This document shows positions 8,281 through 16,352 of a DNA stretch of 64,000 nt, piece by piece. A program made the position numbers and the translations under genes. Source of the stretch: CADEED01 sp035761265 (GTDB lineage Bacteria > Pseudomonadota > Gammaproteobacteria > Steroidobacterales > Steroidobacteraceae); contig DASTRL010000250.1 in assembly GCA_035761265.1 (NCBI GenBank), positions 1 through 64,000 on the forward strand. Direction: 5' to 3'. Numbering within the stretch: the stretch's first letter is position 1; the number at the start of each line of letters is the position of its first letter. A model generated the notes under the pieces. That model ran no database searches, was not told where the DNA came from, and saw only the letters and a program-made list of their open reading frames with translations.

Positions 8281-9378
8281 TCATTGCGCGGCCGTGACGC
8301 GCAACGCCTTGATCCCACGGTACTGGTGCACCAGTTCCAGCGCTGTCTTGTGGCCGGGCGGCAGCTCGACGTTGCTGGTGCCGAGCGGCGTCACGCGATC
8401 GCCCCATCGCACCACGTGGCCGGTGAACGTGAGACCGCCGCCGAACGAGGGCATGAGCAGCAGCGCATTCGGTTTCACGCGTCCTTCTTCCAATGCCTCG
8501 CACAGCGCCACGGGCACCGTGGCCGCGGACATGTTCCCGTAGCGGTGCACGTTGGTGAACACGCGCTCCATGGGCACGCCGGTCTTCTTGGCGACCGCCT
8601 CGATGATGCGCAGGTTGGCCTGGTGGGGCACGACCAGGTCGATATCCGCGGCGCTCTTGCCGATCTTCTTCAGGGCCTCGTCGCAGGCGAGAGTCATGCC
8701 GTGCACGGCCTTCTTGAAAATCTCCTGGCCCTCGAACTGCCATTCGGTCTGGCCCAGGATGCGGTTCTGGTGCGCGTAGCCCGCACCCATGCCATGCACG
8801 CGCAGGATCTCGCGTGACTCGCCGTAACAGCCGAGACGCTCGGCCAACAAGCCTTCCTCGCGGTCGGTGGCCTCGAGCACGACGGCGGCCGCGCCGTCGC
8901 CGAACAGCACGGCGACATTGCGATCCGACCAGTCCATGAAGGGCGAGATGATCTCCGAGCCGATGACCAGCGCATTGTTGACCACGCCGGTGCGGATCAT
9001 CGCTGTCGCGGTCGACAGCGAATACAGGAAGCTCGTGCAGGCCGTGTTCACGTCCATGGCGGCGCAGCCCTCCGCGCCGATGCGGCGCTGGATCCCGGAG
9101 GCCACGTTCGGGACCTGGTCGTCATAGCTCGTGGTGCCGACCACGATGAGCTCGATCCGGCGGCCTTCGATTCCGGCGCAGGCCAGCGCGCGAGCAGCCG
9201 CGACGTACGAAAGCTCGCCCAGCGGTACGTGCGAGATGCGCCGTTCACGAATACCGGTGCGGGTGAAGATCCACTCGTCGCTGGTGTCGAGAAAGGTGGC
9301 GAGATCCGCATTGCTGAGCACGGCGGGAGGCATGCACTTGCCCCATCCTGTGATGGCAGCGTGTCGCAGGGTTGGCAT
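8281..9378 (-). CDS. 3-oxoacyl-ACP synthase III (KAS III / FabH-like)
   Basis: The 365-residue thiolase-fold condensing enzyme has the KAS III triad: Cys114 (NTACTSF), His252 (PHQAN) and Asn282 (VHRYGNMSAAT). The DEWIFTRTGIRERR motif is near residue 35-48. The ATG at 9378 is used because a longer frame would begin with a TTG inside a repeat. The gene stands alone, away from other fab genes, so it may be a second KAS III for a specialised acyl primer rather than the housekeeping FabH. Confidence 0.9.
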   Translation of the reverse strand: MPTLRHAAITGWGKCMPPAVLSNADLATFLDTSDEWIFTRTGIRERRISHVPLGELSYVAAARALACAGIEGRRIELIVVGTTSYDDQVPNVASGIQRRIGAEGCAAMDVNTACTSFLYSLSTATAMIRTGVVNNALVIGSEIISPFMDWSDRNVAVLFGDGAAAVVLEATDREEGLLAERLGCYGESREILRVHGMGAGYAHQNRILGQTEWQFEGQEIFKKAVHGMTLACDEALKKIGKSAADIDLVVPHQANLRIIEAVAKKTGVPMERVFTNVHRYGNMSAATVPVALCEALEEGRVKPNALLLMPSFGGGLTFTGHVVRWGDRVTPLGTSNVELPPGHKTALELVHQYRGIKALRVTAAQ

Positions 9379-9400
9379 GACGGGAGGATAGACGCCTGGC

Positions 9401-9452
9401 AAAAAGGGGGACAGTCCCGGTTTCCCAGGAAAGGGGGACTGTCCCCCTTTTT
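9401..9452. repeat. REP-like palindromic repeat, single unit (GGGGACA family)
   Basis: Two 18-base arms (9401-9418 and 9435-9452) are perfect inverted copies around a 16-base loop. The arms carry GGGGGACAGTCCC. The internal order (GGGGACA, then TCCCGG, TTTCC, AG, AAAGGGGGAC) matches one arm of the longer palindrome at 10105-10197, so the two belong to one family. The element sits between the divergent KAS III and pyrophosphatase starts. Confidence 0.8.
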
Positions 9453-9470
9453 CCCCTAGACTACGCGCCC

Positions 9471-10103
9471 ATGACTGAGCACAACTTTTCCCGCTGGCGC
9501 CCGCATCCCTGGCATGGCCTGGATCTCGGCGAGGACGCGCCGCGTATCGTCAATGCCTACATCGAGATCACGCCCTTCGACGTCATCAAGTACGAGATCG
9601 ACAAGGTGTCGGGTTACCTGCGCGTGGACCGGCCGCAGCGCACGACCTCACAGCCGCCGGCACTCTATGGATTCATCCCGCGCACCTACTGTGGCACGCG
9701 CATCGCGAAGCTCGCGCCGGGCTGCGAACGCGGCGACGGCGATCCACTCGACATCTGCGTGATCAGCGAGCGGCCCATCGAGCGCTCGGAAGTGCTGCTG
9801 CGCGCACGCGTCGTCGGGGGCATCAAGCTCATCGACCGGGGCGAAGCCGACGACAAGATCATCGGCGTGCTCGAGGGCGACTATGTCTGGGATCACGTCA
9901 AGGACATCTCGCAGCTGGCGCCGGTGCTGGTCGAGCGGCTCGAACACTATTTCAGCACCTACAAGCTGGTTCCCGGAGAACCTAACAAGCTGCACATCGC
10001 GGGCAAGTACGGCTATGAACATGCCAAGGCGGTGGTCGAAGCCGCGCGCGAGGACTACCTGGAGTCGTTCGGCAGCCTCACCGAGGACCGGCGGCGCTCC
10101 TGA
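9471..10103 (+). CDS. ppa: Inorganic pyrophosphatase, family I
   Basis: The 210-residue enzyme hydrolyses pyrophosphate to phosphate in the cytoplasm. The family I signature is present (GDGDPLDICV near residues 93-102), with the upstream substrate-binding KYEIDK and the later EADDKIIGV motif. The length is slightly above the usual ~175-200 because of an N-terminal extension. Palindromic repeats of one family lie on both sides of the gene. Confidence 0.95.
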   Translation: MTEHNFSRWRPHPWHGLDLGEDAPRIVNAYIEITPFDVIKYEIDKVSGYLRVDRPQRTTSQPPALYGFIPRTYCGTRIAKLAPGCERGDGDPLDICVISERPIERSEVLLRARVVGGIKLIDRGEADDKIIGVLEGDYVWDHVKDISQLAPVLVERLEHYFSTYKLVPGEPNKLHIAGKYGYEHAKAVVEAAREDYLESFGSLTEDRRRS

Positions 10104-10104
10104 C

Positions 10105-10197
10105 GAAATGGGGACATTCTCCGTTTCCTAGCAAAAGGGGACACACCTGAAAGAGGTGTGTCCCCTTTTGCTAGGAAACGGAGAATGTCCCCATTTC
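10105..10197. repeat. Perfect 44-bp inverted repeat (tail-to-tail REP-like doublet)
   Basis: The arms 10105-10148 and 10154-10197 are exact reverse complements over 44 bases, with the 5-base loop GAAAG. Each arm contains GGGGACA, TTTCCTAG and AAAAGGGGACA, the same modules as the single unit at 9401-9452. The element starts one base after the pyrophosphatase stop codon and overlaps the last bases of the opposing membrane-protein gene. It therefore separates two convergent genes and could serve as a bidirectional terminator. RAYT-dispersed REP elements have this character, but no RAYT gene is in the window. Confidence 0.92.
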
Positions 10198-10558
10198 AGC
10201 GATGACGCAGGAACCGCATGAGCGCCGCGGCCACGAGCGCCGCGGCCGGCGCGAGGAACCAGGACAGCGCCACGAACTGCGCTGGCAAGGGGCTCGCGAA
10301 CGCGAAGCCGAGGAGCAGTGAAGGGATGCCGGCGAGCAGTCCATGCAGGAACGGGCTGTTGGCTCCCAGCACACCGGCCCATACACCGGAGAGGAACTGC
10401 ACCAGCGCCCAGGTGGCGGCCATGCGTGCATCGGACGCTCCGCCCATGGCGAACAACACCAGGAGCGCGCCGCCGGCGCTGATGATGCCGCTCACCAGCA
10501 GCGCACCGGCGCGCAGGCCGCGTACCGGCTCGGGAGATTTCACGGGCTGAGTCTGCAA
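10196..10558 (-). CDS. Small integral membrane protein, unknown function
   Basis: The 120-residue product has about four hydrophobic segments (roughly 17-38, 46-62, 67-85 and 93-115) and a basic C-terminus (RFLRHR). This looks like a small four-helix inner-membrane protein. No conserved family motif is recognisable. Its 3' end overlaps the large palindrome. An ATG start and a hydrophobicity pattern coherent over the whole length support a real gene. Confidence 0.65.
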   Translation of the reverse strand: MQTQPVKSPEPVRGLRAGALLVSGIISAGGALLVLFAMGGASDARMAATWALVQFLSGVWAGVLGANSPFLHGLLAGIPSLLLGFAFASPLPAQFVALSWFLAPAAALVAAALMRFLRHR

Positions 10559-10709
10559 ATGAGCGCCTCGGGATCGAATTCCGCACCGACGAGGCGTTCA
10601 TTGTGCCAGCGCGCGGCGAAGGGCACTGCGGAAATCCGGGTACCGGCATTGCCGCACGCATGCGCGTCCCGTGCGCAAATCCCCGGCAGTTGCGCTACCG
10701 TGTGCTCCC

Positions 10710-12815
10710 ATGAAATACCTGTCATTTCTGCTGTTGCTTGCCGCGCTGATTTTCAGCGACGCGGTCGGCGCCGCCGACAAGCGCATCCCGACCCACGAAG
10801 ACATCTGGTTGATGAAGCGTGTCGGTTCGCCGCAGGTGAGTCCGGATGGGCGCTGGGTGATCGTCTCCGTGGTCGAGCCTTCCTACGAGGACAACGAACA
10901 GCTCAGCGACCTGTGGCTCATCGATACCACCGCGCGCAATTCCAGCCGGCGCCTGACCTCGACGCGCCGGCCCGAGGTCGGCGTCGTGTGGAGCCCCGAC
11001 AGCCGCCGCATCGTCTTCAGCGCGCAGCGCGACCTCGACGACGTGCCGCAACTCTATTCACTGGATCTGGCGGCGGGCGGTGAGGCGCAGCGCCTCACGA
11101 ATCTTTCCGGCGGCGCGCGTGTGCCGGTGTTCTCGCACGACGGCCGCTACATCGCCTTCGTTTCGCTGATGTACCCGGGCGCCACCGACGATGCGAGCAA
11201 CAAGGCGCTGATCGAGGCGCGCCGCGCGCGCAAGTCCAGCGCCCGCATCTTCGATGGGTTCCCGGTGCGCAATTGGGATCGTTGGATCGACGAGCGGCAG
11301 CTGCACATCTTCGTGCAGGCGCTGGACGACGCCGGCCTGTCGGTCGGCCCGCCGCGCGACCTGCTGCTCGGGACCCGGCTGCTCGCCAACCCAGGCTTCT
11401 CCGGCCGCCAGACGGACGTGGGCGAGGACATGGAGATAGAGTTCACGCCGGACAACCAGTCCATCGTGTTCACGGCCACCGCCAATCGCGACAAGTCGGC
11501 GTATGCGTTCACGAATGCGGACCTGTTCATCTGCAGCATTTCGGGCGGCGAGCCGCGCGCGCTGACGCAGGGTACGGCGAGCTGGTCCATGCCGCGGTTC
11601 ACGCGCGACGGCCGCGCGCTGCTGGCCATCGCCGAGGAGCAGGGCCCGGCGGTCTACAACGCGCAGCGGCTCGCGGCCTTTTCCTGGCCGGATGTCGGCA
11701 GGCCGCGCATCATTACCGAAGGCTTCGATCGCGCCGTGAGCAGCTACGCGATCAGCCCCGACTCGGACGTCGTGTTCTTCACGGCCGAGGATGCCGGCAA
11801 CGAGAAGCTGTTCTCGGTGCGCATCGGCCGCGGCACGGTCCAGCCGCTCGCCAGCACGATCCGCGGCTCGCTGAGCAATCTGGCGATCCCGGAGCGGGCC
11901 AGGAATACGGTGATGTTCGCGAACTTCGAGAACGCCGGCACACCGGGAGAAATCGCCGTGATCACGCCCTCCGGCCAGATCCTGATGCTCACCAAGTTCA
12001 ACACCGCGCGCGCCGAGCAGCTCGACCTGCCACCGATCGAGGACTTCTGGTTCACGTCGAGCCGCGGCAAGCGCATCCAAAGCTTCATCGTGCGGCCGCC
12101 GCATTTCGATCCCGCGAAGAAATATCCGCTGTTCGTGCTGATCCATGGCGGGCCGCACGGCATGTGGCGCGACCAGTTCTTCGTACGCTGGAACTACCAC
12201 CTGCTGGCGGCGCCGGGATACGTGCTGCTGCTGACCAACTACTCGGGATCCACCGGCTTCGGCGAGAAGTTCGCGCAATCCATCCAGGGCGACCCGTTCA
12301 AGGGCCCCGCCGACGAGATCAACGAGGCGGCCGACGCCGCCATCCGCCGGTTCGCCTTCATCGACGGCAGCCGCCAGTGCGCCGGCGGCGCGAGCTATGG
12401 CGGGCACCTCGCCAACTGGCTGCAGGGGACCACGACGCGCTACAAGTGCCTGATCAGCCATGCGGGACTCGTGAACCTCGAGTCGCAATGGGGTACCAGC
12501 GACACTATCTACCTGCGCGAGGTCAACTCGGGCGGGCCACCCTGGGAACAGGGGCCGGTGTGGCGCGAGCAGAACCCGATCCGCCTGGCGGCGAATTTCC
12601 GCACCCCGGTGCTGGTGACCGTGGGCGAGCAGGATTTTCGTGTGCCGCTGAACAACGCGCTGGAATACTGGGCGGCGCTGCAGCGCATGCGGGTGCCGAG
12701 CCGGCTCATCGTGTTTCCCGATGAAAATCACTGGATTCAGAAGGGCGAGGACAGCAAGCTCTTCTATGCGCAGATCGCGGCCTGGCTGGATCGCTGGCTG
12801 AAGTCCGGCCACTGA
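10710..12815 (+). CDS. Secreted S9 family prolyl oligopeptidase / acylaminoacyl-peptidase
   Basis: From ATG 10710 the protein has 701 residues. It starts with a signal peptide (MKYLSFLLLLAALIFSDAVGAA) and continues with a WD40-like beta-propeller (PDGRWVIVS, PDSRRIVFSAQRD repeats). The alpha/beta hydrolase domain carries the triad Ser562 (GGASYGGH), Asp642 (GEQDF) and His674 (ENHW). S9 enzymes of this type cleave short or N-acylated peptides, here probably in the periplasm. The next gene follows after 19 bases. Confidence 0.92.
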   Translation: MKYLSFLLLLAALIFSDAVGAADKRIPTHEDIWLMKRVGSPQVSPDGRWVIVSVVEPSYEDNEQLSDLWLIDTTARNSSRRLTSTRRPEVGVVWSPDSRRIVFSAQRDLDDVPQLYSLDLAAGGEAQRLTNLSGGARVPVFSHDGRYIAFVSLMYPGATDDASNKALIEARRARKSSARIFDGFPVRNWDRWIDERQLHIFVQALDDAGLSVGPPRDLLLGTRLLANPGFSGRQTDVGEDMEIEFTPDNQSIVFTATANRDKSAYAFTNADLFICSISGGEPRALTQGTASWSMPRFTRDGRALLAIAEEQGPAVYNAQRLAAFSWPDVGRPRIITEGFDRAVSSYAISPDSDVVFFTAEDAGNEKLFSVRIGRGTVQPLASTIRGSLSNLAIPERARNTVMFANFENAGTPGEIAVITPSGQILMLTKFNTARAEQLDLPPIEDFWFTSSRGKRIQSFIVRPPHFDPAKKYPLFVLIHGGPHGMWRDQFFVRWNYHLLAAPGYVLLLTNYSGSTGFGEKFAQSIQGDPFKGPADEINEAADAAIRRFAFIDGSRQCAGGASYGGHLANWLQGTTTRYKCLISHAGLVNLESQWGTSDTIYLREVNSGGPPWEQGPVWREQNPIRLAANFRTPVLVTVGEQDFRVPLNNALEYWAALQRMRVPSRLIVFPDENHWIQKGEDSKLFYAQIAAWLDRWLKSGH

Positions 12816-12834
12816 AGGAAAGAGAGCAAGGGAC

Positions 12835-13593
12835 TTGTCGGACGAGTGGGACTACTACTTCGCGCGGGTCAACGATGCGGTGGCATCGATCTTCGTCGAC
12901 CTGGGGATCCGGCCGGAGGCGCCGATCGAAGCGCGACCGTGGCTGCTGTGGGTGTGGATCACGCTCGCGCACCCGAAGCCGGACGGACTCGCCACCAATG
13001 AGGAATCCAGGATTCTCAACGAGATCGGCGCCTCGCTGGACGCGATGATTTCCGCAACCTGCGGTGCGCAGATGGTGGGGCGCATCACCGGCGGCGGGCG
13101 GCGCGAGATCTATTTCTACGGCGCCGAGCCGGGAGAGCTGGAAGGTGCCGCCGCGCAGGCCCTGAAGTCGTTCCCGGACTATCGATACGAAACCGGCAGC
13201 GCGTTCCAGCCGGAGTGGGAACACTACCTGGAGCTTTTGTATCCCTCGGCGACGAACCTGCAACGCATGCAGAACCGCCGGCTGCTGGAGGAGCTGGCCT
13301 CGCAGGGCGACGTGCACGAGCTGCCGCGCAAGGTGGATCACTGGCTGTACTTCGCCGACGAGGACGGCCGCGCCACCTGCCGCGACACGCTCACGGCCAT
13401 CGGTTTCGAAGTGGAAGACGAAGCCGTGGCCGAGGAGGAGGGCGAGCACCTGCCGTTCTCGCTGGTGGTCTCGCGCGTGGACAGCGTCGATACGCACTCG
13501 ATCAACGGCATCACGCTCGAGCTGGCGCGTCTCGCCGGTGAGCACCGCGGCGACTATGGCGGCTGGAGTTGCGAGGCGACTAGAGAGTCCTGA
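12835..13593 (+). CDS. DUF695 - RraB (RNase E regulator B-like) two-domain protein
   Basis: From a TTG start the product has 252 residues. The N-terminal part (DEWDYYFARV, RPWLLWVWITL) resembles DUF695. The C-terminal part (about 140-245, with NRRLLEELASQGD, RKVDHWLYFADE and an acidic linker) resembles RraB, the protein inhibitor of RNase E. The ribosome binding site is AAGGAAAGAGAG. Whether it modulates RNase E here is inference from the fold. It converges with the DUF938 gene. Confidence 0.75.
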   Translation: MSDEWDYYFARVNDAVASIFVDLGIRPEAPIEARPWLLWVWITLAHPKPDGLATNEESRILNEIGASLDAMISATCGAQMVGRITGGGRREIYFYGAEPGELEGAAAQALKSFPDYRYETGSAFQPEWEHYLELLYPSATNLQRMQNRRLLEELASQGDVHELPRKVDHWLYFADEDGRATCRDTLTAIGFEVEDEAVAEEEGEHLPFSLVVSRVDSVDTHSINGITLELARLAGEHRGDYGGWSCEATRES

Positions 13594-14185
13594 CGAAGAC
13601 GAGCGTCAGGTTGTTGGCCGGCATGCGCACGACCTGCTGGCGCTGCAGACCGTGCAGCGCCGCGGTGCGTGTGACCTCGTCCAGATCGCGCAAGCCCCAT
13701 TCCTGGTTGCGACGTTTGAGCGTGGCGTCGAAGTCGAGGTTCGACTGCACGGCGCTGCCATGCTCGAGATACGGCCCGTAGAGCACCAGCTTGCCGCCGG
13801 TGCTCAGGTGGCGCGCGGCCCCGAGGCATAACGCATTGGTCGCCGACCAGGGCGAGATGTGAACCATGTTGATGCACAGCACCGCGTCGTAGCTCGCGGC
13901 CACCGGCCAGCGCGGCGCGTGCACGTCGAGGGCGATGGGCGGCTCGATGTTGGTGAGCCCGGACTCGCGAATGCGTGTCGCGATGGCTTCGACGTGCGGC
14001 GCGTCCGGCTCCGTGGGCTGCCAGCGGATGCCGGGGAGCTCCGCCGCGAAGAAGCACACGTGCTGGCCGGTGCCCGAGGCGATCTCGAGCACCGTGCCGC
14101 TGGCCGGCAACACGGTCTCGAGCACCGTGAGGATGGGGTCCTTGTTGCGCTCGGCGGCGGCGGAGGTCAGCAGCTCATTGGCCAT
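13580..14185 (-). CDS. DUF938 SAM-dependent methyltransferase-like protein
   Basis: The 201-residue protein begins MANELLTSAAAERNKDPILT and has a class I methyltransferase fold with VLEIASGTGQH as SAM motif I. The later YDAVLCINMVHISPW segment is characteristic of DUF938. The substrate is unknown. The ATG at 14185 is chosen because the conserved region starts there. The 3' end overlaps the convergent DUF695/RraB gene by 14 bases. Confidence 0.85.
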   Translation of the reverse strand: MANELLTSAAAERNKDPILTVLETVLPASGTVLEIASGTGQHVCFFAAELPGIRWQPTEPDAPHVEAIATRIRESGLTNIEPPIALDVHAPRWPVAASYDAVLCINMVHISPWSATNALCLGAARHLSTGGKLVLYGPYLEHGSAVQSNLDFDATLKRRNQEWGLRDLDEVTRTAALHGLQRQQVVRMPANNLTLVFVRTL

Positions 14186-14203
14186 GGTGCGTGGGAAGGT
14201 GGT

Positions 14204-14267
14204 GTCAGGCAGGGATTGCACGGGCAACCGTGCCTGACCGCGGGCACATCCGCAATCCCTGCCTGAC
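14204..14267. repeat. 16-bp inverted repeat, REP-like (GTCAGGC family)
   Basis: GTCAGGCAGGGATTGC at 14204-14219 is exactly inverted at 14252-14267. The 32-base loop contains a further GTGCCTGAC half-copy. The element lies between the DUF938 start and the end of the small ORF downstream of hslU. Its sequence differs from the GGGGACA family near the pyrophosphatase gene, so it is a second repeat type. Confidence 0.75.
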
Positions 14268-14293
14268 TCCACTTCGGGACGCCACTGCCGCTC

Positions 14294-14470
14294 CTATCTG
14301 CCACGCTCCGCGCGGATGCGCCGCACGACGCTCCACGCGAACAGGCTGATCACGCCTAACAACACGCCCATGAGCACCGCGAGCCACCAATGAAAGCGCG
14401 CCGCTTCGATGAGGCCCCAGCCGAGGCCGATGGGCGTCATGACGAGCAGCAAAGGTCTGGCAATTCTCAA
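14294..14470 (-). CDS. 58-residue membrane protein coupled to hslU
   Basis: A TTG start overlaps the hslU stop (TTGA, 14467-14470). An ATG at 14440 gives a 48-residue alternative. The peptide has one or two hydrophobic stretches (PLLLVMTPIGLGWGLIEAA and WWLAVLMGVLLGVISLFAW) and ends in a basic tail (RRIRAERGR), typical of a small inner-membrane protein. I do not recognise a family. The overlap with hslU argues that it is translated. Confidence 0.55.
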   Translation of the reverse strand: MRIARPLLLVMTPIGLGWGLIEAARFHWWLAVLMGVLLGVISLFAWSVVRRIRAERGR

Positions 14471-15804
14471 AGAATGTACCGCGACAGGTCTTCATCCTTG
14501 GCCAGGTTGCCAAGATGCTGATCGACGTATCCGGCGTCGATTTCGATCGCCGAGCCACCCTTCTCCGCGGCATCGAACGACACACTCTCGAGCAGCCGTT
14601 CCATCACGGTGTGCAGGCGACGCGCGCCGATGTTCTCGGTCTTCTCGTTCACGCTGAAAGCAATTTCGGCCAGGCGGCGCACGCCATCCTGCGCGAACTT
14701 CACGTCCACATTCTCAGTGCCCATCAGCGCCTTGTACTGCGTGGTCAACGATGCATCGGGCTCGGTCAGGATGCGCACGAAGTCGTCGACCTTCAACGAA
14801 TCCAGCTCCACGCGGATCGGAAAGCGTCCCTGCAGCTCGGGGATCAGGTCCGAGGGCTTGGCCATGTGGAACGCGCCCGAGGCGATGAACAGGATGTGGT
14901 CGGTCTTGATCTGTCCGTACTTCGTGGACACCGTGCTGCCTTCCACGAGCGGCAGCAGGTCACGCTGCACGCCTTCGCGCGACACGTCGGCGCCGAAGCT
15001 ATCCTGCCGGCGGGCGACCTTGTCGATCTCGTCGATGAACACGATGCCATTCTGCTCGGCGTTCTGCAGCGCACGCGCGCGCAGTTCCTCCTCGTTGACG
15101 AGCTTGCCGGCCTCTTCCTCGACCAGCAGCTTCTGCGCTTCGCGCACCTTGAGCTTGCGCGGCCTGGTGCGCTGGCCGCCGAGGTTCGCGAACATGCTCG
15201 AGAGCTGCTCCTGCATCTCCTCCATGCCTGGCGGGGCCATGATCTGCACGCCGGGCGGAATCGAGCGCAGCTCGATCTCGATCTCGCGGTCGTCCAGCGC
15301 ACCTTCGCGCAGCATCTTCCTGAATTTCTGGCGCGTCTCGTTGTCGCGCGCCGAGGGTTCCGGATCGGTCGAGAACCCCATCATCTTGGGCGCGGGCAGC
15401 AGCGCGTCGAGGATGCGCTCCTCGGCGGCATCGCGCGCTCGCTCGCGCACCTTGGCGATCTCCTCGTCGCGCGCCATCTTCACGGCGACTTCGGCCAGGT
15501 CCTTGACGATGGAATCCACGTCGCGTCCCACGTAGCCCACCTCGGTGAACTTGGTCGCCTCCACCTTCACGAACGGCGCGTTCGCGAGCTTGGCGAGCCG
15601 GCGCGCGATCTCGGTCTTGCCCACGCCGGTCGGCCCGATCATCAGGATGTTCTTGGGCGTGATCTCCTGGCGCAGCGGATCCTGGATCTGCGCGCGGCGC
15701 CAGCGATTGCGCAACGCGATGGCGACGGCGCGCTTGGCGTCGTCCTGGCCGACGATGTGCTTGTCGAGTTCGGAAACGATCTGGCGGGGTGTCATTGACT
15801 TCAA
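14467..15804 (-). CDS. hslU: HslU, ATPase subunit of the HslUV protease
   Basis: The 445-residue AAA+ unfoldase feeds substrates to HslV. The Walker A motif GPTGVGKT is at 57-64, and the family hallmark GYVGRDVDSIVKDL and Walker B FIDEIDK are present. Length matches E. coli (443). The TTG at 15804 overlaps the hslV stop as TTGA; an ATG three codons later (15795) begins MTPRQIV and is an equally plausible start. Confidence 0.97.
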   Translation of the reverse strand: MKSMTPRQIVSELDKHIVGQDDAKRAVAIALRNRWRRAQIQDPLRQEITPKNILMIGPTGVGKTEIARRLAKLANAPFVKVEATKFTEVGYVGRDVDSIVKDLAEVAVKMARDEEIAKVRERARDAAEERILDALLPAPKMMGFSTDPEPSARDNETRQKFRKMLREGALDDREIEIELRSIPPGVQIMAPPGMEEMQEQLSSMFANLGGQRTRPRKLKVREAQKLLVEEEAGKLVNEEELRARALQNAEQNGIVFIDEIDKVARRQDSFGADVSREGVQRDLLPLVEGSTVSTKYGQIKTDHILFIASGAFHMAKPSDLIPELQGRFPIRVELDSLKVDDFVRILTEPDASLTTQYKALMGTENVDVKFAQDGVRRLAEIAFSVNEKTENIGARRLHTVMERLLESVSFDAAEKGGSAIEIDAGYVDQHLGNLAKDEDLSRYIL

Positions 15805-16346
15805 GCCCTGAGCTCCTCGATGACGAGGTTGCGATTGGTGTAGATGCAGATGTCGGCGGCGATGTTGAGGCCCTTCTCGACGATTTCGCGCGCCGACAGG
15901 TCGGTGTTCTCCGCGAGCGCGCGGGCCGCGGCCTGCGCGAACGGCCCGCCGGAGCCGATGGCCACGAGGTCGTGCTCGGGCTCGATGACGTCGCCATTGC
16001 CCGAGACGACGAACAGGTTCTTCGTGTCGCCCACGAGCAGCAGCGCCTCGAGGCGGCGCAGGTAGCGATCACCGCGCCAGTCCTTGGCGAGCTCGATGGC
16101 CGCGCGCGTGAGATTGCCGAATTTCTCGAGCTTGCCCTCGAAGCGCTCGAACAGCGTGAAGGCGTCGGCCGTGCCACCGGCGAAGCCACCGAGCACCTTG
16201 CCATTGCCGAGCGGGCGCACCTTGCGCGCGTTGCCCTTCATCACCGTGTTGCCGAGGGTGACCTGACCGTCGCCGCCGATGGCGACGGCGTTGTTACGCC
16301 GCACGGCAAGGATGGTCGTGCCGTGCGGATTGAAAACTTCACTCAT
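15801..16346 (-). CDS. hslV: HslV, peptidase subunit of the HslUV protease
   Basis: This 181-residue proteasome-like threonine protease has the motifs GTTILAVRR, GGDGQVTLGNTVMKGNARKV and GFAGGTADAF. By alignment with E. coli MTTIVSVRR, the catalytic N-terminal Thr should be Thr10 after removal of a nine-residue propeptide. Propeptides of this kind occur in Xanthomonas-type HslV. It is followed by overlapping hslU and preceded 6 bases away by xerC. Confidence 0.97.
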   Translation of the reverse strand: MSEVFNPHGTTILAVRRNNAVAIGGDGQVTLGNTVMKGNARKVRPLGNGKVLGGFAGGTADAFTLFERFEGKLEKFGNLTRAAIELAKDWRGDRYLRRLEALLLVGDTKNLFVVSGNGDVIEPEHDLVAIGSGGPFAQAAARALAENTDLSAREIVEKGLNIAADICIYTNRNLVIEELRA

Positions 16347-16352
16347 GGAGAC

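Noticed and set aside
14515..15798. Plus-strand open frame opposite hslU
   Set aside because: Antisense shadow; hslU is unmistakable on the minus strand.
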